A DNA stretch of 64,000 nucleotides, from positions 2,170,001-2,234,000 of the forward strand of contig NZ_CP154351.1 in the NCBI RefSeq assembly GCF_039519235.1, in the 5' to 3' direction. The notes below the pieces were generated by a model. It was given only the letters and a program-made list of their open reading frames with translations. It was not told the DNA's origin and made no database searches. This document shows positions 60,692-64,000 of this stretch, piece by piece. The position numbers and the translations under genes were made by a program. The first letter of the stretch is position 1. Each line of letters begins with the position of its first letter. The DNA comes from Micrococcus sp. 2A (GTDB lineage Bacteria > Actinomycetota > Actinomycetes > Actinomycetales > Micrococcaceae).

Positions 60692-61312
60692 ATGACGACG
60701 CCCCGACCCCGTGCCGAGTTCCCCATCGCCGAGATGGCTCCGGCGGGCATCCCACGCCTCACGAAGTCCCTGCTGATCCCCCGGCCCATCGCCTGGGTGG
60801 GCACCCGCTCCGCGGACGGTGTGGACAACCTCGCGCCCCACTCCTTCTTCACGATGGTCTCCAACGTCCCGCCGATCCTCGTGTTCGCCTCCACCGGCCG
60901 CAAGGACACGCTGGCCAACATCGACGCCACGGGCGAGTTCACCGTCTCGCTCGTCAGCCGCGCCCAGGCCGAGGCGGCCAACGGGACCTCGGCGCCCTAC
61001 GACCCTGAGGTGGACGAGTTCGCCGTGATCGGACTGGAGAAGGAGCCCAGCGCCGCCGTCGCGCCGCCGCGCGTGGCCGGCGCGCCGGGGGTGTTCGAGT
61101 GCGTGCGGGAGCAGGTCGTCCCGGCCGGCGACGGCTTCACCGTGTTCGGCCGCGTGGTCCACGTGGCCGTCGCCGAAGACGTCCTCGTGGAGGACGAGCA
61201 CGGGCATCGGCTCCCCGACGCCCACCTCCTCGACCCCGTGACCCGGCTCGGCCGGGACGAGTGGGGCTCCCTCGGCGAGGTCTTCTCCCTGCAACGGCCC
61301 CAGGCCAGCTGA
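60692..61312 (+). CDS. Flavin reductase-family (FMN-binding split barrel) protein
   Basis: 206 residues. SLLIPRPIAWVGTRSADGVDNLAPHSFFTMVSNVPPILVFAS is the flavin-binding start of the DIM6/NTAB group; EFTVSLVSRAQAEAAN and FGRVVHVAVAEDVLV follow. Related proteins feed reduced flavin to two-component monooxygenases, but many are of unknown substrate. ATG at 60692. It sits between transporter and thiolase and may support an aromatic hydroxylase encoded elsewhere. Confidence 0.78.
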   Translation: MTTPRPRAEFPIAEMAPAGIPRLTKSLLIPRPIAWVGTRSADGVDNLAPHSFFTMVSNVPPILVFASTGRKDTLANIDATGEFTVSLVSRAQAEAANGTSAPYDPEVDEFAVIGLEKEPSAAVAPPRVAGAPGVFECVREQVVPAGDGFTVFGRVVHVAVAEDVLVEDEHGHRLPDAHLLDPVTRLGRDEWGSLGEVFSLQRPQAS

Positions 61313-61325
61313 CGACGCCCCCTGG

Positions 61326-61374
61326 TTGACCCCCGTCACACCGGGCCGGGATACTGAATCCTGAACGCACGGTC
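61326..61374 (+). promoter_or_regulatory. Promoter and paa operator of the thiolase operon
   Basis: TTGACC (61326-61331) and a weak -10 GATACT (61350-61355) spaced by 18. TTGA-N6-TCACA over the -35 box repeats the arrangement at paaA. The operator GAACGCACGGTC (61363-61374) and the following GTAATTCGG are shared with the paaA promoter. Confidence 0.6.
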
Positions 61375-61441
61375 GGTAATTCGGCGCGCCGCGTCGCCGC
61401 CATCCGTCGACGTGCACGCCCGCAACGCAAGGAGACCCCGC

Positions 61442-62659
61442 ATGTCCACCCCTTCCCAGGCCCTGCTCGTCGGAGGTCGCCGCACCCCGGTCGGCCGCTA
61501 CGGCGGCGCCCTCTCCTCCGTGCGCCCGGACGACCTGGCCGCGCTGACCATCAAGGCCGTGATCGAGGACGCCGGCATCGACCCGGCCGTGGTGGACGAG
61601 GTCATCCTCGGCAACGCGAACGGCGCCGGCGAGGAGAACCGCAACGTCGCCCGCATGGCCTGGCTGCTGGCCGGCTTCCCGGACACCGTCCCGGGCATCA
61701 CCGTGAACCGCCTCTGCGCCTCGGGCATGTCTGCCATCGGCATCGCCACCGCCATGGTGCGCTCCGGCATGGCCGACGTCGTCGTGGCCGGCGGCGTGGA
61801 GTCCATGTCCCGAGCCCCCTGGGTCATGGAGAAGCCGACCACCGCGTTCGCCAAGCCCGGCGCGGCGTTCGACACCTCGATCGGCTGGCGCTTCGTGAAC
61901 CCGCGCTTCGCCTCAGGCGAGTTCGGGGACAAGTTCGTGTTCTCCATGCCGGAGACCGCCGAGGAGGTCGCCGAGGTGGACGGCATCACCCGCGAGGACG
62001 CGGACGCCTTCGCCGCCCGGTCCCACGAGAAGGCGCTCGCCGCGATCGAGGCCGGCCGCCTGGCGCCCGAGATCGTCCCCGTGACGGTGAAGGGCCGCAA
62101 GGGCGCCGGGACGGTCGTCGACACGGACGAGGGCCCCCGCCCCGGCTCCACCCCCGAGGTCCTCGCCGGCCTGCGTCCCATCATCAAGCCCGGGGGCGTC
62201 GTCACTGCCGGCAACTCCTCCTCCCTGAACGACGGCGCCTCCGCGATCCTCGTCGTCTCCGAGCGGGCCGCCCAGAAGTACGGCCTGACCCCGCGGGCCC
62301 GCGTCGTGGAGTCCACCTCGGCGGGCCTGGCTCCCGAGATCATGGGCCTGGGCCCCGTCCCGGCCACCGAGAAGGCCCTCGAGCGCTCCGGCTGGTCCGT
62401 GGCGGATCTGGGCGCCGTCGAGCTCAACGAGGCCTTCGCCACCCAGTCCCTGGCCTCGATGCGTCGCCTCGGCCTGGACCCGGAGACCGTCAACGCCGAC
62501 GGCGGCGCGATCGCCCTGGGCCATCCGCTGGGCTCCTCGGGGTCGCGCCTCGTGGTCACGCTGCTCGGTCGGATGGAGCGCGAGGGCGCGGACAGGGGCC
62601 TGGCCACGATGTGCGTGGGCGTGGGCCAGGGCTCCGCGATGCTCGTGGAGAAGGTGTGA
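61442..62659 (+). CDS. paaJ: Acyl-CoA thiolase, PaaJ-like
   Basis: 405 residues. Nucleophile Cys92 in NRLCASGMSAIG, ELNEAFATQ, catalytic His in IALGHPLGSSGSR and second Cys in TMCVGVGQGSAM. In the phenylacetate pathway such a thiolase releases acetyl-CoA and, from 3-oxoadipyl-CoA, succinyl-CoA. Sequence alone does not separate PaaJ from general acetyl-CoA acetyltransferases; the paa operator and neighbours favour PaaJ. ATG at 61442 with AAGGAG upstream. Confidence 0.88.
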   Translation: MSTPSQALLVGGRRTPVGRYGGALSSVRPDDLAALTIKAVIEDAGIDPAVVDEVILGNANGAGEENRNVARMAWLLAGFPDTVPGITVNRLCASGMSAIGIATAMVRSGMADVVVAGGVESMSRAPWVMEKPTTAFAKPGAAFDTSIGWRFVNPRFASGEFGDKFVFSMPETAEEVAEVDGITREDADAFAARSHEKALAAIEAGRLAPEIVPVTVKGRKGAGTVVDTDEGPRPGSTPEVLAGLRPIIKPGGVVTAGNSSSLNDGASAILVVSERAAQKYGLTPRARVVESTSAGLAPEIMGLGPVPATEKALERSGWSVADLGAVELNEAFATQSLASMRRLGLDPETVNADGGAIALGHPLGSSGSRLVVTLLGRMEREGADRGLATMCVGVGQGSAMLVEKV

Positions 62660-62661
62660 GC

Positions 62662-63504
62662 ATGGCCGAGACCCGCGAGACCCCTCAGGCCGAAGCGGAT
62701 CCCGACGTCGTGGGCCCGCGCCTGGCCGCGGCGGACTTCACCGCCCTGCGGATCGAGGAGCGCGAGGACCGGCTCCACGCGCGCATGGACCGCCCCGCGG
62801 TGCGCAACGCGATCGACGCGACCATGGTGGACGAGTTCCACGCGGTGTGCGCACACCTCGAGCAGAACCCCAAGATCCTCATCATCTCGGGCACGCAGGT
62901 GGAGTCGAAGAAGGCCCCCGGCACGTTCTCGGGCATCTTCGCGTCCGGCGCGGACATCGGCCAGCTGCGCGAGCGGCGCCGCAACGACGCCCTGCGCGGC
63001 GTGAACTCGCAGGTGTTCGACCGCATCCACCGCCTGCCGATGCCCGTCATCGCCGCGATCGACGGCTTCGCCCTGGGCGGCGGCGCCGAGCTCGCGTACG
63101 CGGCGGACTTCCGCATCGCCACGCCCTCCCTGAAGATGGGCCAGCCGGAGACCGGCCTCGGCATCACGGCTGCCGCGGGCGCGCAGTGGCGCCTCAAGGA
63201 GCTCGTCGGCGAGCCGGTGGCCCTCGAGCTGCTGCTGGCCGGCCGCATCCTGGACGCCCAGGAGGCCCTGGACCTCACGCTCGTCACCGAGCTGCACGAG
63301 CCGGACCACCTGGAGGACGCCGCCCACGCCCTGGCGGACCGCATCGCGCAGCAGGACCCCCTGGCGGTGCGCCTGTCCAAGCGCGTGTTCCACCTGCCCC
63401 GCGAGGCCCACCCCCACGTGGACGAGATCGCGCAGGCCATCCTGTTCGAGTCCGAGGCCAAGTTCGAGCGCATGCAGGCGTTCCTGGACCGCAAGAAGAA
63501 GTGA
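62662..63504 (+). CDS. paaF: Enoyl-CoA hydratase, PaaF-like
   Basis: 280 residues. Both catalytic glutamates of true hydratases are present, in ALGGGAELAYAADFRI and KMGQPETGLGITAAAG. IFASGADIGQLRERR forms the oxyanion loop. It probably hydrates 2,3-dehydroadipyl-CoA. A ~35-residue N-terminal extension precedes the fold. ATG at 62662, two bases after the thiolase stop. Confidence 0.85.
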   Translation: MAETRETPQAEADPDVVGPRLAAADFTALRIEEREDRLHARMDRPAVRNAIDATMVDEFHAVCAHLEQNPKILIISGTQVESKKAPGTFSGIFASGADIGQLRERRRNDALRGVNSQVFDRIHRLPMPVIAAIDGFALGGGAELAYAADFRIATPSLKMGQPETGLGITAAAGAQWRLKELVGEPVALELLLAGRILDAQEALDLTLVTELHEPDHLEDAAHALADRIAQQDPLAVRLSKRVFHLPREAHPHVDEIAQAILFESEAKFERMQAFLDRKKK

Positions 63505-63512
63505 GGACTTCC

Positions 63513-64000
63513 ATGACCGAGACCCAGAACACCCCTGACACCTCCCGCGCGTCCGTGCCCGACGTCGTCGGCGTCCTCGGCGGCGGCCGCATGGGCGGCG
63601 GCATCGCCCACGCCTTCCTCACCTCCGGTGCCGCCGAGGTGATCGTGGTGGAGCGCGACGCGCAGTCGGCCGAGGCAGCCAAGGAGCGGATCGAGGCGGA
63701 CCTCGCGAAGTCCCTCGAGCGCGGCCAGCTGGACGGCAACCTGGACGTGTGGGCCGAGCGCCTCACGATCTCCCTGGACCGCGCCGACTTCGCCCGCTGC
63801 GGGCTCGTGGTGGAGGCCGTCTTCGAGGACATGCAGGTCAAGATCGACGCCCTCACCGACGTCGAGAAGCACCTGGCCGAGGACGCGTGGCTCGCCACGA
63901 ACACCTCCTCGCTGTCCGTGGACGAGATCGCCCGCCACCTGCAGCGCCCCGAGCGCTTCTGCGGCCTGCACTACTTCAACCCGGTTCCGGCCTCGAAGCT
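63513..64000 (+). CDS. paaH: 3-hydroxyacyl-CoA dehydrogenase, PaaH-like (cut by window end)
   Basis: The first 162 residues are visible, from the ATG at 63513, nine bases after the hydratase stop with GAGGA upstream. VVGVLGGGRMGGGIAHAFLTSGAAEVIVVERD is the NAD fold, LVVEAVFEDMQVKIDALTDVEKH and LATNTSSLSVDEIARHLQRPERFCGLHYFNPVP the catalytic region with the active His. It oxidises 3-hydroxyadipyl-CoA in the paa pathway. The rest lies outside the window. Confidence 0.9.
   Translation, partial: MTETQNTPDTSRASVPDVVGVLGGGRMGGGIAHAFLTSGAAEVIVVERDAQSAEAAKERIEADLAKSLERGQLDGNLDVWAERLTISLDRADFARCGLVVEAVFEDMQVKIDALTDVEKHLAEDAWLATNTSSLSVDEIARHLQRPERFCGLHYFNPVPASK

Overview
The window comes from a high-GC actinobacterium, most likely Micrococcus or a close relative in the Micrococcaceae. 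This rests on the very high GC content, the frequent GTG starts, the many start codons that lie 6-8 bases after a TANNNT -10 box (leaderless mRNAs), and gene families typical of that group. Species assignment is inference; no rRNA gene is present.

Layout. 1-3.4 kb: end of an unknown gene, a Cys-rich DUF1540 protein, a Tat-exported PhoD-type phosphatase and a DUF2238-like membrane protein. 3.5-5.6 kb: a visibly lower-GC accessory patch with a three-gene ribbon-helix-helix operon (third gene broken) behind a 39-bp palindrome, facing a secreted snapalysin-like metalloprotease coupled to a lipoprotein. 5.8-14.8 kb: SQR-like flavoprotein, WcbI-like protein and five glycosyltransferases (surface glycan cluster). 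15.1 kb: tRNA-Ala(CGC). 15.1-21.5 kb: VanZ-like protein, lutCBA, lactate permease and a FadR-type regulator, with matching operators on both divergent promoters. 21.5-22.2 kb: a scar made of two gene fragments. 22.3-28.1 kb: ramB, aceA and aceB (glyoxylate shunt) between two DUF456 paralogues. 28.2-36.4 kb: Lrp regulator/ald pair, pdxT and pdxS separated by a DUF559 nuclease-like gene bordered by palindromic repeats, a CitE-like protein, a lipoprotein and an aminotransferase. 36.5-44.2 kb: homoprotocatechuate meta-cleavage (hpa) cluster. 44.2-54.1 kb: SelO, Rieske ferredoxin and its reductase, HisC/Pat aminotransferase, IclR-regulated flavoprotein hydroxylase, and an alpha/beta hydrolase coupled to a small WXG-like protein. 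54.3-64 kb: phenylacetate cluster paaABCDE, a paaG-like gene, an MHS transporter, a flavin reductase, and thiolase, hydratase and dehydrogenase genes (the last cut by the window end).

How it works together. Much of the right half channels aromatic acids to central metabolism. PaaABCDE and the beta-oxidation-like enzymes turn phenylacetyl-CoA into acetyl-CoA and succinyl-CoA. The hpa enzymes cleave homoprotocatechuate toward pyruvate and succinic semialdehyde. aceA/aceB then allow growth on the acetyl-CoA. Two operator families can be read directly: a GATCGTATACGATC-type site at the hpa promoters (probably for the GntR regulator inside the cluster) and a GAMCGMNCGGTC site at the paa promoters (TetR/PaaR-like). 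The transporter at 59.2 kb has a version of both, which suggests it imports aryl-acetates for both pathways.

The least explained items are the palindrome-bordered DUF559 gene splitting pdxST, the FAH-RraA fusion in the hpa cluster, the low-GC metalloprotease/lipoprotein patch, and the hydrolase/WXG-like pair.
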